Shown: piece by piece, positions 24,078 through 32,305 of the stretch
How positions within the stretch are numbered: the first letter of the stretch is position 1
Layout: each line of letters opens with the position of its first letter
Position numbers and translations under genes: made by a program
Notes under the pieces: model-generated
Databases searched by the model: none
The model's input: only the letters and a program-made list of their open reading frames with translations
Told to the model about the DNA's origin: nothing
Assembly (NCBI RefSeq): GCF_004368785.1
Contig: NZ_SODM01000006.1
Coordinates: 124,001-188,000, forward strand
Direction of reading: 5' to 3'
DNA: 64,000 nt
Source: Flavobacterium sp. 270
GTDB lineage: Bacteria > Bacteroidota > Bacteroidia > Flavobacteriales > Flavobacteriaceae

Positions 24078-24085
24078 TATATTTG
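24078..24085 (+). promoter_or_regulatory. -7 element of the polyprenyl synthase gene
   Basis: TATATTTG fits TAnnTTTG, eight bases before the ATG at 24094. No -33 TTG is evident. Confidence 0.35.
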
Positions 24086-24093
24086 AAGACGAA

Positions 24094-25071
24094 ATGAATA
24101 TTACTTCCCAAATAAAACAGCCCATCTTTAATGAGATGGAACTTTTTGAAAAAAAGTTCCATGAATCGATGACCTCAAAGGTCGCATTGTTAAACCGTAT
24201 TACGTATTATATCGTAAACCGGAAAGGAAAACAAATGCGTCCGATGTTTGTTTTTTTAACGGCAAAAATGGTTTCTGGCGGTTTGGTAAACGAAAGAACG
24301 TATCGCGGTGCATCAGTAATTGAACTTATTCATACCGCAACTTTGGTACATGATGATGTGGTTGACGACAGTAACCGCCGACGCGGATTTTTCTCTATCA
24401 ATGCACTTTGGAAAAATAAAATTGCAGTTTTGGTTGGCGATTATTTACTTTCAAAAGGATTATTGCTTTCTATCGATAACGGCGATTTTGATTTACTTCG
24501 AATTATTTCTGTTGCTGTTCGCGAAATGAGCGAAGGAGAATTACTTCAGATAGAAAAAGCAAGAAGACTTGATATTACCGAAGACGTTTATTACGAAATC
24601 ATCAGAAAAAAAACCGCTACGCTTATTGCTGCTTGTTGTGCGCTTGGCGCGAAAGCCGTAATAGAAGACGATGTTCAGGTAGAACATATGCGCAAGTTTG
24701 GCGAATTGATCGGAATGGCATTCCAGATCAAAGATGATTTATTTGATTACAGCGAAGAAGCCATCGGAAAACCAACCGGAATTGATATTAAAGAGCAAAA
24801 AATGACTTTGCCTTTAATTCATGTTTTAAATACTTGTACACCACAAGAAAAAAAATGGCTGATCAATTCCATCAAAAACCATAACAAAGACAAGAAACGC
24901 GTAAAAGAAGTTATTGCTTTTGTAAAAGACAATAATGGTTTGACTTACGCCGAAAATAAAATGGTAGAATTCCAGCAGGAAGCACTTTCATTACTAGAGA
25001 ATTTCTCTAATTCTGAGTTTAAAGATGCCTTGATTTTGATGGTGAATTATGTTATTGAGAGGAAGAAATAG
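24094..25071 (+). CDS. Polyprenyl diphosphate synthase (trans-type)
   Basis: The 325-residue enzyme elongates prenyl diphosphates with IPP to a long chain, most likely the menaquinone side-chain precursor. It has the first aspartate-rich motif D87-D88-V-V-D91 (LVHDDVVDDSNRRRG), the GDYLLSKG segment, KTATLIAACC and the second motif FQIKDDLFDY (D215, D216, D219), followed by GKPTGIDIKEQKMTLPL. Length and motifs agree with octaprenyl/heptaprenyl synthases; product length cannot be told from sequence. It is monocistronic and ends three bases before the stop of the convergent gene. Confidence 0.9.
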   Translation: MNITSQIKQPIFNEMELFEKKFHESMTSKVALLNRITYYIVNRKGKQMRPMFVFLTAKMVSGGLVNERTYRGASVIELIHTATLVHDDVVDDSNRRRGFFSINALWKNKIAVLVGDYLLSKGLLLSIDNGDFDLLRIISVAVREMSEGELLQIEKARRLDITEDVYYEIIRKKTATLIAACCALGAKAVIEDDVQVEHMRKFGELIGMAFQIKDDLFDYSEEAIGKPTGIDIKEQKMTLPLIHVLNTCTPQEKKWLINSIKNHNKDKKRVKEVIAFVKDNNGLTYAENKMVEFQQEALSLLENFSNSEFKDALILMVNYVIERKK

Positions 25072-25074
25072 TTT

Positions 25075-25878
25075 TTAGAGTGAATCTACTATTAGGATAT
25101 TTGTGTTAATTTCTTCTATTTCCTTTTTCATTCTAATACAATTTTCGAGAAACCAGTCAGCGCAAAGAATAGTATGGTAATCAGGATTTTTAGAATTGTA
25201 ATTTTCTTCTAATTCTTCTTGCTCTTTTTCTTTTAAAAAATTTTGCTTTAACCAGTCAAATTCAGCCTCTATTCTTTGAAATAATAATTTATTTTCTTGA
25301 TTTAGATTTTCAACTTTGGATACTTCCTCGATCTCATCTTTAGAAAATATGTGTTTATATTCACTTTTATCTAAATCAGCTTCTAAAATCTTTTTCATTA
25401 AAAGAATCATGTAATTTAAAAAACATATGAAATCTTTAGTTTTTACATTTTTACCATTGTTCCTTTCATTTATTTGATCTACATCAAAATAATCAGTAAA
25501 ATTTCCATATTGAAACATGAAGCCATATGCGTTTCTGCCTTGTACTTCATAGAGTGATTCTATGCCATTGTTGATGTATAATTCGTTATTTACTTTCTCG
25601 TAACTTTCTCCTTGTTGATATCTTCTTTCGCAATAAATTTCGTCAAGCCAATAAGTTAACTCCCATAATTCATTTGGACGAATAGTATTAATGTTAGAGC
25701 TAACTTTTTGAATTACATCATTAAAAGTTACATCATAATCATCTCCAAATTCGGCTTTTCTTTCAGTAATAAAATCTTCAAAAGACTTTTTAAATTTAAT
25801 TTTGGAAAGTAAATCTAGAAGTAAATTGTTTTTTGCTTTTTCAGCATCCAATTTAAAAAACTCTGTTGTTCTTCCCAT
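25075..25878 (-). CDS. Protein of unknown function
   Basis: The 267-residue protein is acidic and soluble, mainly helical, with no signal peptide or membrane segment. Visible features are an aromatic-rich stretch (LWELTYWLDEIYCERRYQQG) near 90-110, GRNAYGFMFQYGNFTDYFDV near 133-152, and a Glu/Lys-rich helix with a coiled-coil look near 195-235. I do not recognise a family. It begins one base after the stop of the GNAT acetyltransferase gene and is probably co-transcribed with it from the promoter at 26437-26467. It lacks a visible terminator and nearly touches the convergent polyprenyl synthase gene. Confidence 0.55.
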   Translation of the reverse strand: MGRTTEFFKLDAEKAKNNLLLDLLSKIKFKKSFEDFITERKAEFGDDYDVTFNDVIQKVSSNINTIRPNELWELTYWLDEIYCERRYQQGESYEKVNNELYINNGIESLYEVQGRNAYGFMFQYGNFTDYFDVDQINERNNGKNVKTKDFICFLNYMILLMKKILEADLDKSEYKHIFSKDEIEEVSKVENLNQENKLLFQRIEAEFDWLKQNFLKEKEQEELEENYNSKNPDYHTILCADWFLENCIRMKKEIEEINTNILIVDSL

Positions 25879-25879
25879 T

Positions 25880-26404
25880 TTAATTCTTTAATTCTAACTT
25901 CATCATAATATCCGTTTGTTCATCATTTCCTAATCTAAAAATGTGTTTGTCAAACTCGACAAAACCATTTTTCTTGTAGAAACTAAGCGCTCTGAAATTT
26001 TCTTCCCAAACGCCTAACCAAACATAATCTACTTCTTTTTGTCTAGCAACTTGTATGGCTTTTTCGTAAAGTATTTGTCCTACTTTTTGTCCGTGATATT
26101 CTTTTGGAACATAAATTCGTTCAATTTCAAGTGCTTTGTTGTCTTTTAATTCTGTTTGCGATGTTCCAGAATTAAGTTTCAAATATCCGATTACAACATT
26201 GTCAAGAACGGCAAAATAAAATTCAGAATCTTGATTGTTAATTTCAGCGGTTAATTTCTCTGATGAAAAATTCTCGTCCAAATACTTCTGCATATCTTCT
26301 TCAGAATTGTGTACTGAAAAAGTTTCAGAAAAAGTCTGTCTGCCAATTTTCTGCAATTGATGAATATCGTTTAGTGTTACTTTTTGGATTTTGATATTTT
26401 CCAT
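25880..26404 (-). CDS. GNAT-family N-acetyltransferase
   Basis: The 174-residue protein starting MENIKIQKVTLND is a single GNAT domain. The acetyl-CoA loop lies in RIYVPKEYHGQKVGQILYEK, and the motif-B strand and helix in YVWLGVWEENFRALSFYKKN with GFVEFDKHIFRLG. It resembles the PaiA/SpeG-like branch; the acceptor is unknown. A longer frame to 26467 begins with a TTG that is the -33 element of a complete promoter, and a -7 element lies between the two starts, so the ATG at 26404 is the real one. Confidence 0.85.
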   Translation of the reverse strand: MENIKIQKVTLNDIHQLQKIGRQTFSETFSVHNSEEDMQKYLDENFSSEKLTAEINNQDSEFYFAVLDNVVIGYLKLNSGTSQTELKDNKALEIERIYVPKEYHGQKVGQILYEKAIQVARQKEVDYVWLGVWEENFRALSFYKKNGFVEFDKHIFRLGNDEQTDIMMKLELKN

Positions 26405-26436
26405 TTTTGAAGGTGTTTTTCTTTTTGAAGTTCTTT

Positions 26437-26467
26437 CAAAACTACCAAAATAATGCGCAGTCTGCAA
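26437..26467 (-). promoter_or_regulatory. Complete Bacteroidetes-type promoter of the GNAT operon
   Basis: On the minus strand TTG at 26467-26465, a 20-base spacer and TAGTTTTG at 26444-26437 match the consensus. The ATG at 26404 is 33 bases downstream. Both elements lie inside the longer possible reading frame and exclude it. Confidence 0.6.
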
Positions 26468-26555
26468 GTATAATAAAGGTTTGAGCAGTTTGTTTCTTGA
26501 TTTTTATTGAATAATCTGAAAGCGAAATAATTCTGATTACTAATATTTTTATTGT

Positions 26556-26563
26556 TAAATTTG
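26556..26563 (+). promoter_or_regulatory. Possible -7 element of the lemA-DUF2207 operon
   Basis: TAAATTTG fits TAnnTTTG, 22 bases before the lemA start. The -33 region lacks a well-spaced TTG. Confidence 0.35.
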
Positions 26564-26585
26564 AAATTCAATCTAATATTAAAAT

Positions 26586-27137
26586 ATGACAACTTTAATT
26601 ATACTATTTTCTTTTTTACTGATAATTATAATCTTCATTGTGCTTTACAACGGTTTTGTAGCAAAAAAAAACAGAGTCGACGAGGCTTTTAGCGGGATCG
26701 ATGTTATCTTAAAAAAACGATTTGATTTAATTCCAAATCTTGTAGAAATTGTAAAAGGATATATGAATCATGAAAATGCGACACTGAGCAATATTGTAAA
26801 TCTTCGTAATCAGGCTTTAAATAGTAATACAGCTGATGAAAAATTACAGCTGGACAAACAGCTTACTACCGCTGTAGGATCTGTTTTTGCTTTGGCAGAA
26901 AGTTATCCAGACCTAAAAGCAAATACCAATTTTCTAAGTCTGCAGTCAGATTTAAGTGAAGTTGAAACAGAAATAGAACGTTCAAAACGATATTATAACG
27001 GAACTGTAAGAGAGTATAATATTGCAATCGAATCTTTTCCCGGCAACTTGATTGCGGGTTTGTTTGGTTTTCCGAAGAAAAACTTCCTTGAATTAAAAGA
27101 AGAAGAACAAAGAGAAGCTCCTAAAGTTCAGTTTTAA
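26586..27137 (+). CDS. lemA: LemA family protein
   Basis: The 183-residue protein has an N-terminal transmembrane helix (about 4-24) followed by the LemA signature KKNRVDEAFSGIDVILKKRF and DLIPNLVEIVKGYMNHE. Helices follow with LAESYPDLKANTNFLSLQSD and ERSKRYYNGTVREYN. The three-helix extracytoplasmic domain is of unknown function. It is the first gene of a pair with the DUF2207 gene 11 bases downstream, an arrangement common in many bacteria. Confidence 0.9.
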   Translation: MTTLIILFSFLLIIIIFIVLYNGFVAKKNRVDEAFSGIDVILKKRFDLIPNLVEIVKGYMNHENATLSNIVNLRNQALNSNTADEKLQLDKQLTTAVGSVFALAESYPDLKANTNFLSLQSDLSEVETEIERSKRYYNGTVREYNIAIESFPGNLIAGLFGFPKKNFLELKEEEQREAPKVQF

Positions 27138-27148
27138 TTATTCGCCAT

Positions 27149-29059
27149 ATGTCTCTAAAAAATATATTTTTAGTATTATTTTCTGTTTTATTTTATCACG
27201 TACAAGCCCAGGAACGAGTTTTAAATTTTGATGTAAAAGTTCAAATTGAAAAATCAGGAACAATTCAGGTTATCGAGAATATTACGATAAAAGCTGAAGG
27301 AAACATCTTTAAACACGGTTTGCTGCGCACATATCCGCTTACTCGTAAAGACAAAGATGGAAACCAGATTGATGTAGAATATTTAATAAACTCCATCAAA
27401 AAAGACGGGCAGACAGAAAATTATTTTACCGAAAAAGATGGAAACGACTGGAAAGTTTATATTGGTGATAAAGATGTAGAATTAGAAAACGGAACTTATA
27501 AATATCAAATTATTTACAACGTTCCTTTTCAGATTGGTTATTTCGATTATTATGATGAACTGTATTGGAACGTAACTGGCAACGGCTGGGATTTCCCTAT
27601 TGATAAAGCAACTTGTCAATTTTTTCTTCCGGGAGATAATAAATTTGAAAATTTACATTGTTATACCGGATTAGCAGGAGATTCAAGTTCAAATTGTATT
27701 AGTTCTTTAAACGCTAATAAAACTATAGTTGCTTTTTCTGCAGTACATCTTGGCCCAAATGAAGGCTTAACAGTTGCAGCATCATTTGCAAAAGGAATTG
27801 TAGATCCGCCAACATTTGAGCAAAAATCAAGCTCATTTTATAAACAAATAAAAGTGCCTGTATGGTCTTCTGTTTTTTTAATTGCAATGTCGCTTTTTTT
27901 CTTTTTCAGCTGGAAAAAGCACGGAAAAGATCCGGTCAAAAAAACTATAATTCCAGAATTCCTGCCGCCTTTTAATTGGTCTCCTGCACTTGTAGGTTAT
28001 GTGTATTACAGAGAAATCAAGAAGAAAAACTACATGGCATCGCTTATAAACGCAGCAGTAAAAGGCGCGGTCAAAATTTCTTCGTCTGTAGAAAGCGGTA
28101 TATTTTTAAATAAGGATATATACGAAATAGAAGTTTTAAACAAAGATTTAACGGCTTTAACTACAGAAGAAGCTGCATTGCTGAATCCAATTTCGAAAAA
28201 AGTAAAAGTAAAAGTTGACAATTCAAACTATAAAATATTTGATAACGCTTATTCTAAATGGCATGATAATGTGACTAAGCAGATAAAATTAGAAGAATTC
28301 TATCAAAACAATACATCGAAAAAATGGATTGGTTTTGCCGTTTTATTAATTGCAGGTCTTTCGTTTGAGGTACTTTCTAATAACAGAGGTTACATCAATT
28401 ATACTTTTTATGCGGGATTGATTGCCGCAGTAACTGCATTAACATATTGGTTTACTCAAAGTGAAAAAAGTACTGGCTGGACAATCTTAAAAGGAATTTT
28501 AGCTTTCTTTATTTTTATACCGGCAACAGCAATATTTTTCATGACCTTTTTCTTTTTAAATACTACACAAATGATTGTAGTGGGTATTGGGGTTTTAATG
28601 TATATCTTTTATGTTCGCACTTTAGGTAAGTTTACAGAGAAAGGAGCAGATGCAGTTCAAAGATTAGAAGGATTCAAACTGTATCTTGAAACGGCAGAGA
28701 AAGACAGAATGAATATGCTTAATCCGCCGGAACTAACTCCCCAATTATTCGAACAATTATTTCCTTATGCAATAGCTTTAGGTGTAGAAATAGAATGGGG
28801 AAAACAATTTGAAGAAATTTTAGAACTTGCAAAATACAATCCTGAATGGTATCAGGGAGAAGATCAATTTTACAGACGTCCAGTATTGTTTGTTTCAGAT
28901 TTCGGAAGTTCTGTAAATGCAGCTGGTATAGACCCAAATCCTAAATCATCGAGTTCTTCTGGAGGAAGCAGTGGCAGCAGCGGAAGCTGGAGCAGCGGCA
29001 GTTCTGGAGGCGGAAGCTCCGGAGGCGGCCGAGGCGGCGGAGGCGGAGGCGGCTGGTAA
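27149..29059 (+). CDS. DUF2207 membrane protein with Gly/Ser-rich tail
   Basis: The 636-residue protein has a signal peptide ending near YHVQAQ. The DUF2207 beta domain covers about 25-225 (ITIKAEGNIFKHGLLRTYPL, ELYWNVTGNGWDFPIDKATC). A transmembrane segment lies near 234-252, a cytosolic winged-helix-like part near 285-395, and three further membrane segments near 390-485. The tail from about 600 is almost pure Ser and Gly and ends in a run of Gly with a final Trp. This tail is typical for the family; its role is unknown. It is expected to work with LemA in the same operon. An intrinsic terminator follows. Confidence 0.88.
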   Translation: MSLKNIFLVLFSVLFYHVQAQERVLNFDVKVQIEKSGTIQVIENITIKAEGNIFKHGLLRTYPLTRKDKDGNQIDVEYLINSIKKDGQTENYFTEKDGNDWKVYIGDKDVELENGTYKYQIIYNVPFQIGYFDYYDELYWNVTGNGWDFPIDKATCQFFLPGDNKFENLHCYTGLAGDSSSNCISSLNANKTIVAFSAVHLGPNEGLTVAASFAKGIVDPPTFEQKSSSFYKQIKVPVWSSVFLIAMSLFFFFSWKKHGKDPVKKTIIPEFLPPFNWSPALVGYVYYREIKKKNYMASLINAAVKGAVKISSSVESGIFLNKDIYEIEVLNKDLTALTTEEAALLNPISKKVKVKVDNSNYKIFDNAYSKWHDNVTKQIKLEEFYQNNTSKKWIGFAVLLIAGLSFEVLSNNRGYINYTFYAGLIAAVTALTYWFTQSEKSTGWTILKGILAFFIFIPATAIFFMTFFFLNTTQMIVVGIGVLMYIFYVRTLGKFTEKGADAVQRLEGFKLYLETAEKDRMNMLNPPELTPQLFEQLFPYAIALGVEIEWGKQFEEILELAKYNPEWYQGEDQFYRRPVLFVSDFGSSVNAAGIDPNPKSSSSSGGSSGSSGSWSSGSSGGGSSGGGRGGGGGGGW

Positions 29060-29083
29060 AATTTTTGAAAATATTTTTAAACT

Positions 29084-29122
29084 AAAAACCCTTGTTATAG
29101 CTTTATATAACAAGGGTTTTTC
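29084..29122 (+). terminator. Terminator of the lemA-DUF2207 operon
   Basis: AAAAACCCTTGTTATA and TATAACAAGGGTTTTT form a strong stem with a small loop and a T-rich tail. Confidence 0.85.
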
Positions 29123-29251
29123 TATTTTTAGAGTTTAGAAAAAAAAATATTTTGTATTTTTTTTGCACCCATGCAACCATTTCAAATCGACAATCGTCTA
29201 TGCTAATAGAAGTCTGTTTCTAAAACCAAAACCAAACCGAAAAGCTTATTA

Positions 29252-29812
29252 ATGAAAATTATTCAGTTACATCAAGAAGAAACCAAAATCATAAAGCTCG
29301 CTGCCGAAAACAATCGTCAGGCGCAGCAACAGATTTATAGTAAGTTTTCTTCAAAAATGCTGAGTGTTTGCCGTCAATATATAAAAGACATACAGTTGGC
29401 AGAAGATGTAATGATAACCGCTTTTATGAAAGTGTTTACCAATTTAAACAGATTTGAACACAAAGGAAGTTTTGAAGGCTGGATTCGCCGGATTATGGTA
29501 AACGAATGTATCTCGTATTTAAGAGTCCAGAAAAAAGTAAAATTTGCAGAAGACGAATTTTTTATTGAAGAAAGTTTTAATGCAACCGAAAGCCAGTTTA
29601 CAATAGAGCAGATTCAATATTTAATAGACGCTTTGCCCGACGGTTATAAAATGGTTTTCAATTTATATGCGATAGAAGGTTACAAACACAATGAAATTGC
29701 CAAGATGTTAGGAATAAATGAAGGAACATCAAAATCGCAGTTATCGCACGCTAGAAAAATGCTGCAAACACAAATTACTATTTTAAAAAAACAAGATAAT
29801 GGAACCGAATAA
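29252..29812 (+). CDS. ECF-type RNA polymerase sigma-70 factor
   Basis: The 186-residue protein has region 2 at about 22-85 (YSKFSSKMLSVCRQYIKDIQ, AEDVMITAFMKVFTNLNRFE, GSFEGWIRRIMVNECISYLR). Region 4 lies at about 125-175 (ALPDGYKMVFNLYAIEGYKH, NEIAKMLGINEGTSKSQLSH). There is no region 3, as in extracytoplasmic-function sigma factors. The stop overlaps the next gene by 14 bases, and that gene looks like a membrane anti-sigma candidate, so the pair is probably co-regulated. The target promoters are unknown. Confidence 0.9.
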   Translation: MKIIQLHQEETKIIKLAAENNRQAQQQIYSKFSSKMLSVCRQYIKDIQLAEDVMITAFMKVFTNLNRFEHKGSFEGWIRRIMVNECISYLRVQKKVKFAEDEFFIEESFNATESQFTIEQIQYLIDALPDGYKMVFNLYAIEGYKHNEIAKMLGINEGTSKSQLSHARKMLQTQITILKKQDNGTE

Positions 29813-30539
29813 TTTTGAAAAGGATTTCCGTGAAAAACTAAATCAACGTAAAATCGAACCAAGCGATAAAGCCTGGGACAGATTAGATGCGATGTTAAGT
29901 GTTGCCGAAGAAGAGAAGCATACAGTTGGAATCCGCTCCGTGCAGAAAAGGAAATGGCTTTATATCGCAGCAAGTATTGTTGGGTTTTTATTGGTTGGGA
30001 CTTTCTTTTTCAATCAAAAAGAAAAGGGCATAGAAATACCGAAGAACAAAGTTGTTTTTGAAGAAAAAAAAGAAGGAAATACTTTAGATAAGCCGGGAAC
30101 AATTAAAGAAGATATTGGAAATAGCCAAATTCAAAAAAAGATAATGAAGCCACTCTCTATTATTGAGGACAATAAAATTCAAAAAGAACAATCAAAACAG
30201 CTTGAAAATAAAGAAGAAAAGACTTCAATCATTAATAATCCAAAAGAAGAGAATGCAGTCGTTGTTAATACTGAGAAGAAGGACCAGCCAACTGCTAGAA
30301 ATAAATATATTTCGGCAGAAGAACTATTAGCCGAAGTCAGTAATACCAAATTTGAAACAAAAGCGACAGTAGAAACAATTGCAAAACAGAGAAAAGCTGT
30401 TTCTGTAAATCCAGACGATTTGTTATTAAATGCTGAGACAGAATTAAATCAATCTTTTAGAGAATCTGCATTGGATAAGTTTAACAAAAATTTTAAAGCT
30501 GTAAAAACCGCCGTAGTAAATAGAAATTACAAAGAATAA
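29799..30539 (+). CDS. Single-pass membrane protein, candidate anti-sigma factor
   Basis: The 246-residue protein has an N-terminal cytosolic part of about 49 residues (FEKDFREKLNQRKIEPSDKA, WDRLDAMLSV), one transmembrane helix at about 51-68, and a long charged, low-complexity periplasmic part rich in K, E and N. The overlap with the ECF sigma gene and the orientation fit a membrane anti-sigma factor, but no zinc-finger motif of the classical kind is visible. The N-terminal WDRLD pattern is common in flavobacterial proteins that follow sigma genes. The role is inferred from position. Confidence 0.6.
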   Translation: MEPNNFEKDFREKLNQRKIEPSDKAWDRLDAMLSVAEEEKHTVGIRSVQKRKWLYIAASIVGFLLVGTFFFNQKEKGIEIPKNKVVFEEKKEGNTLDKPGTIKEDIGNSQIQKKIMKPLSIIEDNKIQKEQSKQLENKEEKTSIINNPKEENAVVVNTEKKDQPTARNKYISAEELLAEVSNTKFETKATVETIAKQRKAVSVNPDDLLLNAETELNQSFRESALDKFNKNFKAVKTAVVNRNYKE

Positions 30540-30583
30540 ATAAAAATCATCAATAATCAATCATCAATCAAAAAACGAAAATC

Positions 30584-32179
30584 ATGCAAAAAATTATATT
30601 GTTTATAACAATTATGATAGTTGCTCTTGTGACTAAATTAAACGCTCAACAATTAGATTCGATAAAAAACGAATCAGAATGGTACAATGCAGGTTCTATG
30701 CCTTCCAGTTATGAAATGGGACCTGATAAAAGTCCCGAATTCAGTAATCAAAATGTATGGAAAATGAGATCTGTTAAAAGTGAAATCAGCGGTTTTGGAA
30801 CTCTCATGCAAACCATTAAATCTGATTTGTATAAAGGAAAAACAGTAAAGATGTCTGGCTATGTAAAAGCTGAAAATGTGAAATCCTGGGCAGGATTGTG
30901 GATGCGGGTTGACTATTATAATGCAGATATACTTGCTTTTGATAACATGCAAAGAAGAGCCATAAAAGGAACAAAAGAATGGCAAAAGTATGAAGTTGTT
31001 TTGTTTGTTCCTGCAGAAGCAACATCTATTTCTTATGGCGTTTTATTGGCTGGAACTGGCCAAATTTGGTTTAAAGATGTACAATTTGAAGTAGTTGGAG
31101 ATACAGTTCCGGAAACAGGTTCAACTAAAGGAAGAGAACACAAAGAAATTTCATTTGAAAGAAGAGCAAAAGCGATTGCGGATCAAATTAAAAGAATAAC
31201 AGATCAAGAGAAAAAAGTTTTAAAAACCGAAGTAGATTCATTGGATAATCAAGTTGCAAAGGGGATAATTTCTAAAGAAAAAGGAGAAGAACTTAAATTA
31301 AAGAAAGCAAAAGTTCACGCAGCAAATATTGATACAAATGCAGCTATTGAAGAAGGAAAATTGAGTCAATTGGTTCAGGATAAAGTTGATGGAAAATTTA
31401 AAGATCAAGTAACCTTTAGAGATAGAACTAAGGTAGTTTTTGGAATTAATACTGATTCTATTGGCGAAAACAGTAGAGAATTTAATATTACTGGATTGAA
31501 ATTTTATAATGGCCAAAAAGATAAAGAATACCGCCAATCTAAACGCACCACAAGCCAGATTGTTTTTGCTGCAGGATTTAATAATCTCGTAACCAATAAA
31601 CAGGCAGCAAACTCGGATTTTGAATATTTAGATTCTCATTTTTATGAATGGGGACTAACCTATAATACCAGAATTTTGAAAGACGATAATTTATTGCATT
31701 TTAAGTATGGAATGTCTTTGATGTACAATAATATTAGAGCTACAGATAATCGTTACTTTGTTAAGAATGGTGAACAAACTGATTTGGTAACAAGTCCGGT
31801 ACATTTAGAAGAATCCAGACTTAGAAATGTATACATAATGGTGCCTCTGCATTTAGAGTTTGATTTTACAAAGAAAGAAATTCGTGACGGCGTTAGTTAT
31901 TTTAGAACTCAGAAAAGTATGCGAGTTGGTTTAGGTGGTTATGCCGGGTTTAGAGTAAAATCAAAACAGATTCTTGGTTTTGAAGATATTAACGGGAATG
32001 ATGTAAAACAAAAAACAAAAGGAAATTATAATGTAAATGATTTTAATTATGGGCTAAGTACTTATGTAGGTTACAAAGGAACAAGTTTATATTTAAAATA
32101 TGATTTACAGCCTTTATTCGAGAATAATACTGTTGATCAAAATAATATTTCATTAGGACTTCGTTTCGATTTTAATTAA
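30584..32179 (+). CDS. Secreted CBM-like and beta-barrel protein of unknown function
   Basis: The 531-residue protein has a signal peptide ending near KLNAQQ. A beta-sandwich resembling carbohydrate-binding modules covers about 30-170 (KGKTVKMSGYVKAENVKSWA, GLWMRVDYYNADI, QIWFKDVQFEVVGD). A charged helical region follows at about 185-270, and then a beta-rich C-terminus with alternating aromatic strands (YLDSHFYEWGLTYNTRI, GLSTYVGYKGTSLYLKYDLQ, ISLGLRFDFN) like an outer-membrane barrel. It is third in the ECF sigma gene group (44 bases after the anti-sigma candidate) and may be a target or partner of that system. No family name is assigned. Confidence 0.6.
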   Translation: MQKIILFITIMIVALVTKLNAQQLDSIKNESEWYNAGSMPSSYEMGPDKSPEFSNQNVWKMRSVKSEISGFGTLMQTIKSDLYKGKTVKMSGYVKAENVKSWAGLWMRVDYYNADILAFDNMQRRAIKGTKEWQKYEVVLFVPAEATSISYGVLLAGTGQIWFKDVQFEVVGDTVPETGSTKGREHKEISFERRAKAIADQIKRITDQEKKVLKTEVDSLDNQVAKGIISKEKGEELKLKKAKVHAANIDTNAAIEEGKLSQLVQDKVDGKFKDQVTFRDRTKVVFGINTDSIGENSREFNITGLKFYNGQKDKEYRQSKRTTSQIVFAAGFNNLVTNKQAANSDFEYLDSHFYEWGLTYNTRILKDDNLLHFKYGMSLMYNNIRATDNRYFVKNGEQTDLVTSPVHLEESRLRNVYIMVPLHLEFDFTKKEIRDGVSYFRTQKSMRVGLGGYAGFRVKSKQILGFEDINGNDVKQKTKGNYNVNDFNYGLSTYVGYKGTSLYLKYDLQPLFENNTVDQNNISLGLRFDFN

Positions 32180-32202
32180 ATATACAGTGGAGTTAATTAG
32201 TA

Positions 32203-32232
32203 GAAAAAGCGCTTTAAAAAGGCGCTTTTTTT
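32203..32232 (+). terminator. Terminator of the ECF sigma operon
   Basis: AAAAAGCGC and GCGCTTTTTTT surround a short loop and end in a T-tract. Confidence 0.8.
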
Positions 32233-32305
32233 ATGGGAAATCGTAAAATTTCAAGATTGATTTGTGTACTTTTACAGACTTCAAATTTTTAAAATATTTT
32301 GCGTT

